The notes under the pieces: model-generated | Database searches by the model: none | Told to the model about the DNA's origin: nothing | Seen by the model: the letters and a program-made list of their open reading frames with translations, nothing else | Translations under genes and position numbers: made by a program | Part shown: one piece after another, positions 55,547 through 63,405 of the stretch | Position numbering within the stretch: the first letter of the stretch is position 1 | How the letters are laid out: every line of letters begins with the position of its first letter | Source: CAVQBP01 sp963723205 | GTDB taxonomy: Bacteria; Bacteroidota; Ignavibacteria; Ignavibacteriales; Ignavibacteriaceae | Direction: 5' to 3' | Assembly (NCBI GenBank): GCA_963723205.1 | Contig: CAVRQC010000044.1 | Location: forward strand, 134,981-198,980 | Length of the DNA stretch: 64,000 bases

Positions 55547-56932
55547 TTAATCTTCAATTTTTGGGTCATAGTTGGGAAGGTAACTCCGTTGGAATTCATA
55601 TATCTCATCTCGGTCTAGACGGTAGCGCCGGGTACTATTCCTAGATTCTATAGATGCAAGTTTACGACTTACTAGCCATCTGCTCAAGTTGGGCTTTTTC
55701 CACCACTCCGGAATGATTCCCCGCTCATGAAATTTTTCAAAAAGTTCTTCTGTCGTGACTTCAGCATATCTGCCAAGTTGTTTCAGATCGTAATCATAAC
55801 AATCATCACCTATAATGTACAACAATTCCTTCAGTATCATCAGACTCATATCTTCATCTTTGTCTCTCGTTTCTTTATTCTCTAAATCAAGTTTAGCGAG
55901 GTCGAGAATCTCTTCTGAAAATGCTGTCCCAGATTTTCCATTGGTTTCAACAACTTCAGCTATTGCTAATAAAGGACTCCAGAGTTCAAAGTGTCTGTTA
56001 ACGATATTTTCCATCTCGGGTCTTTTAGGCAGGGTTTTGTATACCTCTTTGATTTCATTAGCATACTTAAGGCCAAGATAATAAAGGTTAGCTCTTAGAG
56101 TAGCTACATATTGTTGCCATTCTTTTTCTTTTGAGGAATATGATTCTAACTTAATCGGAGAAGGTGTCCTGATGATTGGAATTCGGATAGTACGATCCCG
56201 CAAAACATCATCAAGATTTTCAATTCCAGCAAAAGCTTTTGGGCAGTATGTAGACAATTTCAATGTGCTGCTGAAATCTTCGTTCTGAAGTAGTGCAAAT
56301 CCCGATTCAGAATAACCGCTTTTAAGGATCTCAATAATACTATTGTCCTTATTCCGGCTATTTGCGGAAAAGTGCTCAGCTTCATCAAGTAAGAGGGTGG
56401 GCAGTTGAGTATGAACTAACCTATATAGAGTTGCCCTAGTGGTATAACTTGAACTAGTTCCATTAAAACAAAGATGCTCTAAGAGTTTTAAAGCTGTTGT
56501 TTTCCCTGATCCTCGTTCTGCATGAAAATGTAGGTAAGGATAACTCGGAAATATTTTGTAAACATATGTCCCTATACTCCAGGCAGTTAAAACACTGTAG
56601 TATTCTCGATCTTTGAGGTGGAGGTATTTTTCAAAGTAGTCGTTTATCGTAAGAAAAATCCTGTCTAATGGAATATCGTAACTCATTTCCTTGGAATTAA
56701 TGAGTGATATCGGGAACCGGCTATTTGAGATTTTGTCAACGATTAGATTAAGCCCTCGATTTTCTAATTGGGGTAATGTTAGGAACTCTCCATCTGAATT
56801 CACAACATTGTCTGTTCCATTATTTTTCAATCCGTAATACATTTTTCTATCATAGAAATCCTGCACTGGGTGGAAATTAACATACGTATCTTGTTCATCT
56901 ATAGCTATCAAATCATTCTTGTACTTTAGCAT
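55547..56932 (-). CDS. mobile-element replication-type ATPase
   Basis: 461 residues. YLHFHAERGSGKTTALKLLE has Walker A (about 142-153), TLLLDEAEHFSA is Walker B (about 178-189). DIPLDRIFLTINDYFEKYLH is an N-terminal helical segment, and a C-terminal winged-helix-like part begins near LKQLGRYAEVTTEELFEKFH. The architecture fits the DUF3631/primase-helicase-type ATPases of plasmids and integrative elements. It lies next to the AGTACAC array, which supports a replication role (inference). Some AAA-type element proteins share these motifs. Confidence 0.65.
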   Translation of the reverse strand: MLKYKNDLIAIDEQDTYVNFHPVQDFYDRKMYYGLKNNGTDNVVNSDGEFLTLPQLENRGLNLIVDKISNSRFPISLINSKEMSYDIPLDRIFLTINDYFEKYLHLKDREYYSVLTAWSIGTYVYKIFPSYPYLHFHAERGSGKTTALKLLEHLCFNGTSSSYTTRATLYRLVHTQLPTLLLDEAEHFSANSRNKDNSIIEILKSGYSESGFALLQNEDFSSTLKLSTYCPKAFAGIENLDDVLRDRTIRIPIIRTPSPIKLESYSSKEKEWQQYVATLRANLYYLGLKYANEIKEVYKTLPKRPEMENIVNRHFELWSPLLAIAEVVETNGKSGTAFSEEILDLAKLDLENKETRDKDEDMSLMILKELLYIIGDDCYDYDLKQLGRYAEVTTEELFEKFHERGIIPEWWKKPNLSRWLVSRKLASIESRNSTRRYRLDRDEIYEFQRSYLPNYDPKIED

Positions 56933-57000
56933 GGATTACGAACCTTTCAGTGTCTAATTTAATCAAAGTGTTTAATTCTCCTTTCTTGCTTGTCTTATAA

Positions 57001-57030
57001 AAAAGGGAGCATATTGCTATACTCCCTTTT
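57001..57030 (-). terminator. terminator after the 79-residue gene
   Basis: 9-bp stem AAAAGGGAG (57001-57009) with CTCCCTTTT (57022-57030) and a 12-base loop; A6 on the plus strand gives T6 on the minus strand. It follows the small gene at 57146-57385. Confidence 0.75.
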
Positions 57031-57145
57031 CAGATATTAGTCAAATAAGGTTTTATGTCCGTCTTTCGGTTTCAAGGCCGACTCGAAGTAATTTGATATC
57101 TTAAAGGAACAATACTCGTGATAATTACCTTCAATATAATCTGTT

Positions 57146-57385
57146 TTACCAATAGTCCTCCAGCAAAGCATTTAATTTACTCTCAACATAATTGATTCTG
57201 TTGATTGTTCTTTGCATAAGTTTTCTTATTTGATATATTCCCAAATCATCATAATTGATTACAGGTGGCATAAGCAATGGATTTTCATCAGGTAAATCTT
57301 CAAAATTATATTTCATTTGATCGTCCGCCGTTTTTATTTCTAGTGTATTATCATTCTTATCAATTTTAATATAACGCTCTTCCAT
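57146..57385 (-). CDS. small acidic hypothetical protein
   Basis: 79 residues with AAGGAG seven bases before the ATG. MEERYIKIDKNDNTLEIKTA, NYDDLGIYQIRKLMQRTINR, INYVESKLNALLEDYW. A short N-terminal strand part and a C-terminal helix. No recognised family. Position between the replication ATPase and the zinc-ribbon gene suggests an element-specific partner. Confidence 0.5.
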   Translation of the reverse strand: MEERYIKIDKNDNTLEIKTADDQMKYNFEDLPDENPLLMPPVINYDDLGIYQIRKLMQRTINRINYVESKLNALLEDYW

Positions 57386-57560
57386 ATTTTCTCCTTAAAT
57401 TTTCAGAAGATATTCTTCTGAGTGAATTTTAGAGGTCCAAGTACAGTTAAATCTTGAACCTCTTTGGTTGAATTAATCACTGAATCATAAACTTTCACAT
57501 CATAGTCTTCTGTTATTTTTCATGGGTTCGGTGGGTAAATATATATCGAATTATATTTAC

Positions 57561-57758
57561 CTATATGTTATCATTGCTTTGGGTACTTCCCAAATTTTTC
57601 TCCCACCCAAGTCCCTCTCTATTAGGATTCTTACCTAATCGGAAGGGGTAGAGCGGGCAGTCATTTGAATCGCAAAGTTTTACGTTCTTATGACTGCCGA
57701 CCATACATTCGATACATTTTAATCGTATCGACTTAATCGGGGAAATAAATCTAGCCAT
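57561..57758 (-). CDS. small zinc-ribbon-like protein typical of integrative elements
   Basis: 65 residues from the ATG at 57758 (an in-frame start at 57800 is less likely). SIRLKCIECMVGSHKNVKLC and DSNDCPLYPFRLGKNPN: Cys pairs C-x2-C and C-x4/5-C plus the CPLYPFRxGKNP motif seen in small element-borne proteins. Probably binds Zn2+; role unknown. GAGAAGAT precedes the ATG. Confidence 0.75.
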   Translation of the reverse strand: MARFISPIKSIRLKCIECMVGSHKNVKLCDSNDCPLYPFRLGKNPNREGLGWEKNLGSTQSNDNI

Positions 57759-57815
57759 TATCTTCTCTCTTTCCGGCAGAGGTTTCAAGGTACTCTGCAC
57801 ATTGACCTATGATTA

Positions 57816-57938
57816 TTAGCCTAATACCTGATCCATCACTCGTCTAACGTATTCAGATATGCTAATTCCTTTGTCTTCAGCATTATTGCGAATAATGTCG
57901 TGTAGTTTCTTAGGCACGAATAGTGAAATCTTAATCAT
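57816..57938 (-). CDS. ribbon-helix-helix (CopG/Arc-type) DNA-binding protein
   Basis: 40 residues, too short for usual ORF cut-offs. MIKISLFVPKKLHDII then ISISEYVRRVMDQVLG: a beta strand, a turn and two helices as in RHH. AAAGGATC lies upstream of the ATG. It is the first minus-strand gene after the integrase and would regulate the module or the integrase. Operators may lie in the empty 57939-58452 region or the AGTACAC array. Confidence 0.75.
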   Translation of the reverse strand: MIKISLFVPKKLHDIIRNNAEDKGISISEYVRRVMDQVLG

Positions 57939-58452
57939 CTTTACTGATCCTTTCTGTCATTAATTAACGATGCAAATAAAGCACTTAATTAAGCTAATGT
58001 CAAGTAAGTTCTTAAAGAAATTTTATAACTCGTTGTTTTATAAGGAAATAAAATTTTGGTGATAGCTTGTTGGCGAGTAATTACCTCAATCAGAGGTTGG
58101 ATATGTTGTGAAAAACAGATTCAAACTAAAAAAAAGTTCATCCGGATCCAACAAATTTTTCCTCATTAAGTGATTTTTTTTCATTCAGTATCTGCTCTGG
58201 TTGTTTGGATTTGATTTACAGGCCAATTGGGTGGGTTATTTTTTGTTAACCGTCTTAGGACGAGTATAATGTTGTCCTACTAGAGTTCTGTAAAAATTCT
58301 CCCACTCAACTAGGGGTTTTTGGAAAATAAAATGAAAATTAAGAAAGGTTCTAGGTTAGCTCTAAGATAGGCAATTAGAATGAAATGCGAGAATGTGTAA
58401 GATTAGGATATACGGTGGCAGATTCGGCCATTAACCGAATCCACCAATAATT
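57939..58452. other. non-coding stretch between RHH gene and integrase (514 bases)
   Basis: No gene seen. AT-rich, with a T8 run near 58166. As a leader of the whole leftward module it is the likely place of a promoter, which I cannot pin down. The integrase stop ends the region. Confidence 0.4.
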
Positions 58453-59478
58453 TTATCCTAACACTTTCACAGCTTCTCTTAATGTATCGATGGTTAAGTG
58501 TGAATAGATTTGGGTAGTAGTTATATCTCTGTGTCCCAACAGATCTTTAATCGTAAACAGAGATACCCCATTCTGTGCAAGATTAGAGGCAAAACTATGT
58601 CTTAAAGAATGAAAATGAATCCGCTCATTAAGATGATGTTCTTTGGCAGCTTCAATCACAGCATCCTTAAATCTTTTGCTAACGTAATCTCCGTTGAACT
58701 TGAAGCCATATTTGTGAAAGACATAATTCTTTTTTTTCATATCAAATACTTTCGGAAATCTGTTTTGCAGCATAGAAAATAGAGTGTCGTTGACAGGTAC
58801 AACTCTTTCTCTTTTTCCTTTGGGAGTGAACTCCTTTGAATTGTTCACTTGAATTATTCTTTCTTTGAGATGAACCTGCTCCCATTGAAGATTTATAATC
58901 TCCCCAAGCCTCATGCCTGTATGGAAGGCAAATATGTATAAATCTCTGAGAGTTTTATTGTTAACCTTATCGAGTATCAGCTTCAGTTCATCTTCAGTAA
59001 TGAAGATAGGATTATTCTTTGGGATTCTTGGAAGCTTAATTTCAGTGAATGGATTCTCATATAAATAGCCCCACTTGATAGCTTTATTGTAAGCACTCTT
59101 CAATGCTATTAGATATGTTCTTGCTCCCTCTTTAGTACGGCTGAAAGTTTCAGTGAAAAATTTCTCTAGCTGGTATACTGTAACCTTCTGCAATTGAACA
59201 TTCCCCGTGCTCTTTCGAAGTAACCGGAAAGAAACACCTACAGTAACATAATATGTTTTAGAGAAATTCTTTTTGACATATTCGAGATATTCCTGCTCAA
59301 ATTCTAAGATAGTACAATGCCTGGCAATTGGTTTTTTTCTTCTTTTTTCCTTGAACTCACTCAGGAATTGAAGTGCGTCTTTTTTGGTTTTACACTTTGT
59401 TGAGATTCGCTTCTCCCGATTCTCATTCTCATCAAGATATGCAAGATAGTAGAGTTGCTTTCTTTTGAATAGGTACAT
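58453..59478 (-). CDS. tyrosine recombinase/integrase
   Basis: 341 residues from the ATG at 59478, chosen because GGAGGT lies four bases upstream; an in-frame start at 59547 is weaker. SAM-like core-binding domain about 55-150, catalytic domain after that. Catalytic set in order: Arg190 (FHTGMRLGEIINL), His290 and Arg293 (HFHSLRHSFASN), His316 (LLGHRDI) and Tyr325 (TTTQIYSHL). It lies 146 bases from the tRNA-Pro gene, so it is the island's integrase. Confidence 0.95.
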   Translation of the reverse strand: MYLFKRKQLYYLAYLDENENREKRISTKCKTKKDALQFLSEFKEKRRKKPIARHCTILEFEQEYLEYVKKNFSKTYYVTVGVSFRLLRKSTGNVQLQKVTVYQLEKFFTETFSRTKEGARTYLIALKSAYNKAIKWGYLYENPFTEIKLPRIPKNNPIFITEDELKLILDKVNNKTLRDLYIFAFHTGMRLGEIINLQWEQVHLKERIIQVNNSKEFTPKGKRERVVPVNDTLFSMLQNRFPKVFDMKKKNYVFHKYGFKFNGDYVSKRFKDAVIEAAKEHHLNERIHFHSLRHSFASNLAQNGVSLFTIKDLLGHRDITTTQIYSHLTIDTLREAVKVLG

Positions 59479-59554
59479 GTTAACCTCCGTGTTATCAGAG
59501 GCTAAAAGACTGTTCAGTAAAGTGTGTAGTAACACCCGACTTTTCACTATACAA

Positions 59555-59565
59555 ATTACTGTACA
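59555..59565. promoter_or_regulatory. possible integrase arm-type site (ATTACTGTACA)
   Basis: 11 bases upstream of int. The reverse complement TGTACAGTAAT is at 35470-35480, 58 bases inside the left end. The motif ACTGTACACTTA is related to the AGTACACTTA-like repeats at 55333-55538. Inverted placement near both ends is what arm sites show; unproven. Confidence 0.35.
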
Positions 59566-59615
59566 CTTATGGTTGGAAAGTTGTTGAGATGTGCGAAAAA
59601 CTGCGGTTTCTGACT

Positions 59616-59672
59616 GTTTCCCAGTCGGGGTGGAGAGATTCGAACTCTCGACCTCTTCGTCCCGAACGAAGC
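59616..59672. repeat. right attachment repeat within tRNA-Pro
   Basis: 57-base copy matching 35356-35412 except at two positions. It covers the anticodon stem, T arm and acceptor 3' half of the tRNA plus 9 bases downstream. The full tRNA continues to 59699. Confidence 0.9.
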
Positions 59673-59699
59673 GCGCTAACCGGGCTGCGCTACACCCCG
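59625..59699 (-). tRNA. tRNA-Pro(CGG)
   Basis: 75 bases. Acceptor CGGGGTG/CACCCCG, anticodon stem CTTCG/CGAAG with loop TTCGGGA (anticodon CGG, proline), T stem GAGAG/CTCTC with TTCGAAT loop, discriminator A. CCA is not encoded. Its 3' half is the island attachment site. The intact gene is the functional copy; the 35356 copy lacks the 5' half and its T-loop is changed. Confidence 0.95.
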
Positions 59700-59935
59700 A
59701 AAAAATCGATTCCTAAATTACCTTGTTTGAATTAAAATAACAATATAATACCAAAAATAAATATTTTATAACAGGAAAATTACCCCGGTTTAATTGGAAA
59801 CTTTACATGTAAATTTTTCCTCTTTCTCAATAGTGAGAAATGAAAAAGCTTTATTTTTGCTAAAAATGAACGTTTTGCTGGCTCATTAATTGTTAAAATA
59901 TAAACAAAGTAATAATAAAATTTGTGGAGAATAAA

Positions 59936-60094
59936 ATGGGCTTTTTTGAAATTTTAGGTATCGTTTTTTTGGGGATTTTAGCTCTAAATGGAGCTATAGG
60001 AATCTGGGCTTTAAAAACTGCAAAAAGTGATGAATCTGTTGAATATTCAAATTCAGTAGAACATTTACATGGTCTGAAAGTAAGCAAAATTTAA
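59936..60094 (+). CDS. small single-pass membrane protein
   Basis: 52 residues, below usual cut-offs. GTGGAGA precedes the ATG. MGFFEILGIVFLGILALNGA then IGIWALKTAK form one transmembrane helix (about 3-25), with a short polar cytoplasmic end (EHLHGLKVSKI). A strong terminator follows. Function unknown; the clean ribosome site, stop and terminator make it a real gene. Confidence 0.65.
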   Translation: MGFFEILGIVFLGILALNGAIGIWALKTAKSDESVEYSNSVEHLHGLKVSKI

Positions 60095-60124
60095 TTTTAC
60101 TTATCTAATTAAAATTTTTATAAC

Positions 60125-60162
60125 AAATTCCTCATGATGAATTATTCCATCATGAGGAATTT
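60125..60162 (+). terminator. strong terminator after the small membrane protein
   Basis: A 15-bp perfect stem (60125-60139 and 60148-60162; core TTCCTCATGATG/CATCATGAGGAA) with an 8-base loop and a T-rich tail. It ends the transcript of the 52-residue gene. Its right half is part of a 35-bp direct repeat (see 60155-60189). Confidence 0.85.
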
Positions 60163-60189
60163 TTGCTTTAAATAAATTACAAGTTTTTC
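60155..60189. repeat. 35-bp direct repeat, left copy
   Basis: Identical to 61731-61765, 1.54 kb away. It starts within the right arm of the terminator (AGGAATTTTTGCTTTAAATA) and runs past it. The two copies bracket the repeat-rich stretch with the RAYT fragment and the tandem array. Confidence 0.85.
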
Positions 60190-60323
60190 CTGAGTTTTGA
60201 CAATTAGTGCGGTAATCCGCCAAAGGCCGACAAAGTTTTTATCAATTTTGATTAAATCGGTTTATTTATTTTGTGTAGATACAAAAATTCTTTTGAAACT
60301 ATTTAAAATAAATTCTATAAATA

Positions 60324-60398
60324 AATCCTTGTAGAGGATTTATTATTGTAGCTAATGTTATCTCTAACTAAACTAATCCTCGTAGAGGATTTATTATT
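60324..60398. repeat. REP-like palindromes (AATCCTCGTAGAGGATT)
   Basis: Two near-identical 24-base copies at 60324-60347 and 60375-60398. AATCCTC-GTA-GAGGATT is palindromic and is followed by TATTATT. A related half (CTCTACGAGGATTATT) lies at 60601 and begins every unit of the tandem array. REP palindromes flank and are processed by RAYT transposases; the RAYT fragment sits just downstream. Confidence 0.7.
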
Positions 60399-60418
60399 AT
60401 TCTCGGCTTATCTACACC

Positions 60419-60580
60419 TTACATTCCATTTATAATTATTGATTTATGTCCTCTGTTTGTTAATATCCCGCTAATATATTTGAAAACTTCACTCCTTATT
60501 TCTTTAACTAATAGTCTTTCCCTGTATTTGGGAGATATTACTAAATGGACGTACAATTGTGTAAACACTCCCGGCTTCAT
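60419..60580 (-). pseudogene. REP-associated/IS200-like transposase, truncated
   Basis: Start ATG at 60580 with AAAGGAGG upstream. MKPGVFTQLYVHLVISPKYR then ERLLVKEIRSEVFKYISGIL and INGM before a stop: the N-terminal third of a Y1 transposase (TQLYxHxVxxxKxRxxL pattern; family: INGMPDHVHIF). The HUH motif (PDHVH) and the catalytic Tyr are lost because the gene stops right after INGM. Confidence 0.8.
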
Positions 60581-60602
60581 AGAACCTCCTTTTGTTATTC
60601 CT

Positions 60603-61484
60603 CTACGAGGATTATTTAAGTACATTAATCTTGATACTACAATGATGGGGCTGTCCAAAAAGTAAGAAAGTGTCATTTCGAGGGAGTCCTCGACCGAGAA
60701 ATCTTTTCAAAACGTAAGATTTCCCCCTTCGGTCGAAATGACAAACGTACTACGAGGATTATTTATATGCATTAATCTTGATACTACAATGATCGGGTTG
60801 TCCAAAAAGTAAGAAAGTGTCATTTCGAGGGAGTCCTCGACCGAGAAATCTTTTCAAAACGTAAGATTTCTCCCTTCGGTCGAAATGACAAACGTACTAC
60901 GAGGATTATTTATATACATTAATCTTGATACTACAATGATCGGGTTGTCCAAAAAGTAAGAAAGTGTCATTTCGAGGGAGTCCTCGACCGAGAAATCTTT
61001 TCAAAACGTAAGATTTCCCCCTTCGGTCGAAATGACAAACGTACTACGAGGATTATTTATATGCATTAATCTTGATACTACAATGATCGTGTTGTCCAAA
61101 AAGTAAGAAAGTGTCATTTCGAGGGAGTCCTCGACCGAGAAATCTTTTCAAAACGTAAGATTTCTCCCTTCGGTCGAAATGACAAACGTACTACGAGGAT
61201 TATTTATGTACATTAATCTTGATACTACAATGATCGGGTTGTCCAAAAAGTAAGAAAGTGTCATTTCGAGGGAGTCCTCGACCGAGAAATCTTTTCAAAA
61301 CGTAAGATTTCTCCCTTCGGTCGAAATGACAAACGTACTACGAGGATTATTTATATGCATTAATCTTGATACTACAATGATCGGGTTGTCCAAAAAGTAA
61401 GAAAGTGTCATTTCGAGGGAGTCCTCGACCGAGAAATCTTTTCAAAACGTAAGATTTCTCCCTTCGGTCGAAATGACAAACGTA
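60603..61484. repeat. six tandem 147-bp repeats
   Basis: Units start at 60603, 60750, 60897, 61044, 61191 and 61338, each 147 bases, nearly identical. Each begins with CTACGAGGATTATTTA (REP half), then about 40 bases ending TACAATGAT, then GGGTTGTCCAAAAAGTAAG, and a long hairpin whose arms are TGTCATTTCGA and TCGAAATGACA, plus the inner pair AAATCTT/AAGATTT. Only minor changes between copies. No frame is open across the array. Confidence 0.95.
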
Positions 61485-61500
61485 CTTTTTAGACAGCCCC
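60647..61500. mobile_element. MITE-like outer boundaries of the array
   Basis: GGGGCTGTCCAAAAAGTA at the left and its inverted partner (TACTTTTTAGACAGCCCC) at the right, at 61483-61500, form terminal inverted repeats. The internal units have GGGTTGTCC instead, so only the outer ends are intact. The TIR resembles IS1182/ISL3-type ends. No target duplication is clear. Confidence 0.6.
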
Positions 61501-61860
61501 GCATTATTTTATTAACGACTATTTCCATTTCTCAAATTTGTTTTTCTATTTGAGAGACGCGTCAGAAGTCAGGATGAATAACTTCATCCTGAAATCTTTA
61601 AAAAGGCTTTGCCTTTAATAATTAAATTAATGACACACTCTAATTTGTCATTCTGAACGGAACGAAGTGGAGTGAAGAATCTCCCGCTAGATTACTTGCA
61701 CAATATAAAATTTATAAAGGTGTCACTAGCAGGAATTTTTGCTTTAAATAAATTACAAGTTTTTCTTTCCCAAAGATGGGAGCTTAAATTGCAGTTAATG
61801 AGGTAGTGCTGAAGGAGAAATGACTATAAATGACAACATCTGACTTTGATTGACAAACCT
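61501..61860. other. non-coding stretch with a hairpin and a dispersed-repeat motif
   Basis: Contains a perfect 10-bp stem TCAGGATGAA/TTCATCCTGA (61569-61592), the phrase GTCATTCTGAACGGAACGAA and GGAGTGAAGAATCT near 61649-61682, which looks like a common dispersed repeat in this group, and the right copy of the 35-bp repeat (61731-61765). No gene. Confidence 0.5.
61731..61765. repeat. 35-bp direct repeat, right copy
   Basis: Exact match to 60155-60189. Together they bracket the RAYT fragment and the tandem array, so the intervening 1.5 kb may have been inserted or duplicated as one block. Confidence 0.85.
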
Positions 61861-62337
61861 TTACGCGGTCTCTAACTTTTTTATTATTCTGGCAGGAACT
61901 CCGGCAACCACCGTATTAGCCGGTACATCCTTAGTAACAACAGCACCTGCACCAACAATAGAATTTTCTCCGACTGTTATCCCGCACAATATTGTAGCAG
62001 ATGAACCAACCGAGGCGCCCTTTTTTATAAAAGTTTCAACTACCTTCCAGTCAGTTTCATTCTGCATCTCACCATCAAAATTAACTGACCTGGGAAGTTT
62101 ATCATTAATAAAGGTTACATTATGACCTATGAAAACATTATCTTCAATATGAACCCCTTCACAAATAAATGTATGTGAAGAAATTTTACAGTTTTTCCCA
62201 ACAGAAGCATTTTTCTGAATTTCTACGAAAGTCCCTACCTTTGAATTATCATCTATCGAACAGCCGTAAAGATTCACAAAATCAAAAATTTTTACATTCT
62301 GCCCGAGTTTTACATTATTAATATTTTTCTTTTCCAT
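61861..62337 (-). CDS. hexapeptide-repeat N-acetyltransferase (WlbB/WbpD-like)
   Basis: 158 residues. Left-handed beta-helix hexapeptide pattern: VKIFDFVNLYGCSIDDNSKV, GTFVEIQKNASVGKNCKI, SSHTFICEGVHIEDNVFIGH, then SSATILCGITVGENSIVGAG and AVVTKDVPANTVVAGVPARI. It would acetylate a sugar amine (e.g. UDP-2-acetamido-3-amino-glucuronate). The dehydrogenase gene lies 7 bases upstream, which matches the WlbA/WlbB pair of surface-polysaccharide pathways. Exact sugar not readable. Confidence 0.85.
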   Translation of the reverse strand: MEKKNINNVKLGQNVKIFDFVNLYGCSIDDNSKVGTFVEIQKNASVGKNCKISSHTFICEGVHIEDNVFIGHNVTFINDKLPRSVNFDGEMQNETDWKVVETFIKKGASVGSSATILCGITVGENSIVGAGAVVTKDVPANTVVAGVPARIIKKLETA

Positions 62338-62344
62338 AATTTTT

Positions 62345-63361
62345 TTACAGTAAAATTTTTGATTTCAAATCGATAAGCTCTCCTCTGTTCTTAATTGACA
62401 TATCAGTTGCCTCTAAAATTCTAACTACATCCAATCCTTCATATCCGCTTGTTAACGGCTGCTTGTCTTTTTTAATTGAGGTTATGAATTCATCTACACC
62501 TGCGGCAAGTGCCTCTGTTTGCGTTATTTTAGGAGAATACATATCGCCAATCCGGTACTGCACTAAAGCTTCATGTATACTGGCAGTCGACTTCATATCA
62601 ATACCTGCGTCATATACTTTTATCTTTTCAAAGTTTTCCATATCATCGAACACCAGCATTTTCTTATCACCGCCTACAATCATTTTTCTGATTTTTACAG
62701 GGGAAGTCCAGTTAACATGAAAGTGAGCAAAACAATTATCTTCAAAATAAACAGATATATGTGCAATATTTTCTTTTCCGTTATAATTTGCAATTCCATG
62801 AGCAGATACAGCCGAAACTTTATGCTCGCTTAGAACATAATTCATAATTGAAAGATCATGAGGAGCAAGATCCCAGATAACATTTATATCTCTCTGGAAT
62901 AATCCAAGGTTTATCCTTACCGAATCGAAATGGAGAATACTTCCTAGTTCATTACTATCAACCAGTTCTTTCATTTTTCTAACTGCACCTGTGTAAATAA
63001 AAGTATGATCAACAAATATTTTTAACTTTTTACTTTCAGCTGTCTCGATAAGTTCTTCACCCTGGGCCGAACTCGATGTAAACGGTTTTTCTACCCAGAT
63101 ATGTTTTCCGGCTTCCAAAGCTCTTTTAGCTAAATTAAAGTGGGTATCAACAGGTGTAGCAATGGCAATTATGTCTAAATCACTATCGATTAGATCACTA
63201 TAATTTTCGGTAAGTCTTACGCTGGGGAATTTACTTTTAATAAATTTTAACCTGTCCTGTCTTTTATCACAGGCAATAACACTTTCTACTTGGCCATGTG
63301 CGAGAAAATTTCTCACTAAATTTGGTCCCCAATATCCGAGTCCTATAATTCCAACTTTCAT
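62345..63361 (-). CDS. Gfo/Idh/MocA oxidoreductase (WlbA/WbpB-like)
   Basis: 338 residues. VGIIGLGYWGPNLVRNFLAH (Rossmann), IAIATPVDTHFNLAKRALEA, GKHIWVEKPFTSSSAQGEEL (catalytic Lys), DHTFIYTGAVRKMKELVDSN and WDLAPHDLSIMNYVL match the WlbA-type sugar-nucleotide 3-dehydrogenase. It oxidises a UDP-N-acetylglucuronate-type sugar before transamination and acetylation. Paired with the acetyltransferase on the same strand. Part of a polysaccharide cluster. Confidence 0.85.
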   Translation of the reverse strand: MKVGIIGLGYWGPNLVRNFLAHGQVESVIACDKRQDRLKFIKSKFPSVRLTENYSDLIDSDLDIIAIATPVDTHFNLAKRALEAGKHIWVEKPFTSSSAQGEELIETAESKKLKIFVDHTFIYTGAVRKMKELVDSNELGSILHFDSVRINLGLFQRDINVIWDLAPHDLSIMNYVLSEHKVSAVSAHGIANYNGKENIAHISVYFEDNCFAHFHVNWTSPVKIRKMIVGGDKKMLVFDDMENFEKIKVYDAGIDMKSTASIHEALVQYRIGDMYSPKITQTEALAAGVDEFITSIKKDKQPLTSGYEGLDVVRILEATDMSIKNRGELIDLKSKILL

Positions 63362-63405
63362 TTTATCTCCTAGGTATTCATATTATTATCGTGCAAATCA
63401 TAAAA

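Larger units (their letters stand above)
35356..59672. mobile_element. tRNA-Pro integrated genomic island (24.3 kb)
   Basis: Bounded by the two 57-bp repeats and carrying a tyrosine recombinase beside the intact tRNA at the right. Content: DUF2971 and small genes at left, exported cargo genes in the middle (many broken), and a DNA-metabolism module at right, with the bulk of genes on the minus strand. An 11-base motif ATTACTGTACA lies near each end in opposite orientations (59555-59565; complement 35470-35480), possibly integrase arm sites. No capsid, packaging or conjugation genes were seen. The replication-module part (about 50.4-55.2 kb) looks richer in G+C than the flanks by eye. Confidence 0.85.

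Noticed and set aside
35356..59672. Prophage or conjugative element
   Set aside because: No terminase, portal, capsid, tail, relaxase, coupling protein or type IV secretion genes could be found in the read frames.
59893..60087. 64-residue minus-strand frame
   Set aside because: Antisense to the small membrane protein at 59936-60094, which has the ribosome site, the transmembrane segment and a terminator.
60603..61484. CRISPR array
   Set aside because: Units are 147 bases with no variable spacers; the whole unit repeats nearly perfectly, and no cas genes are near.
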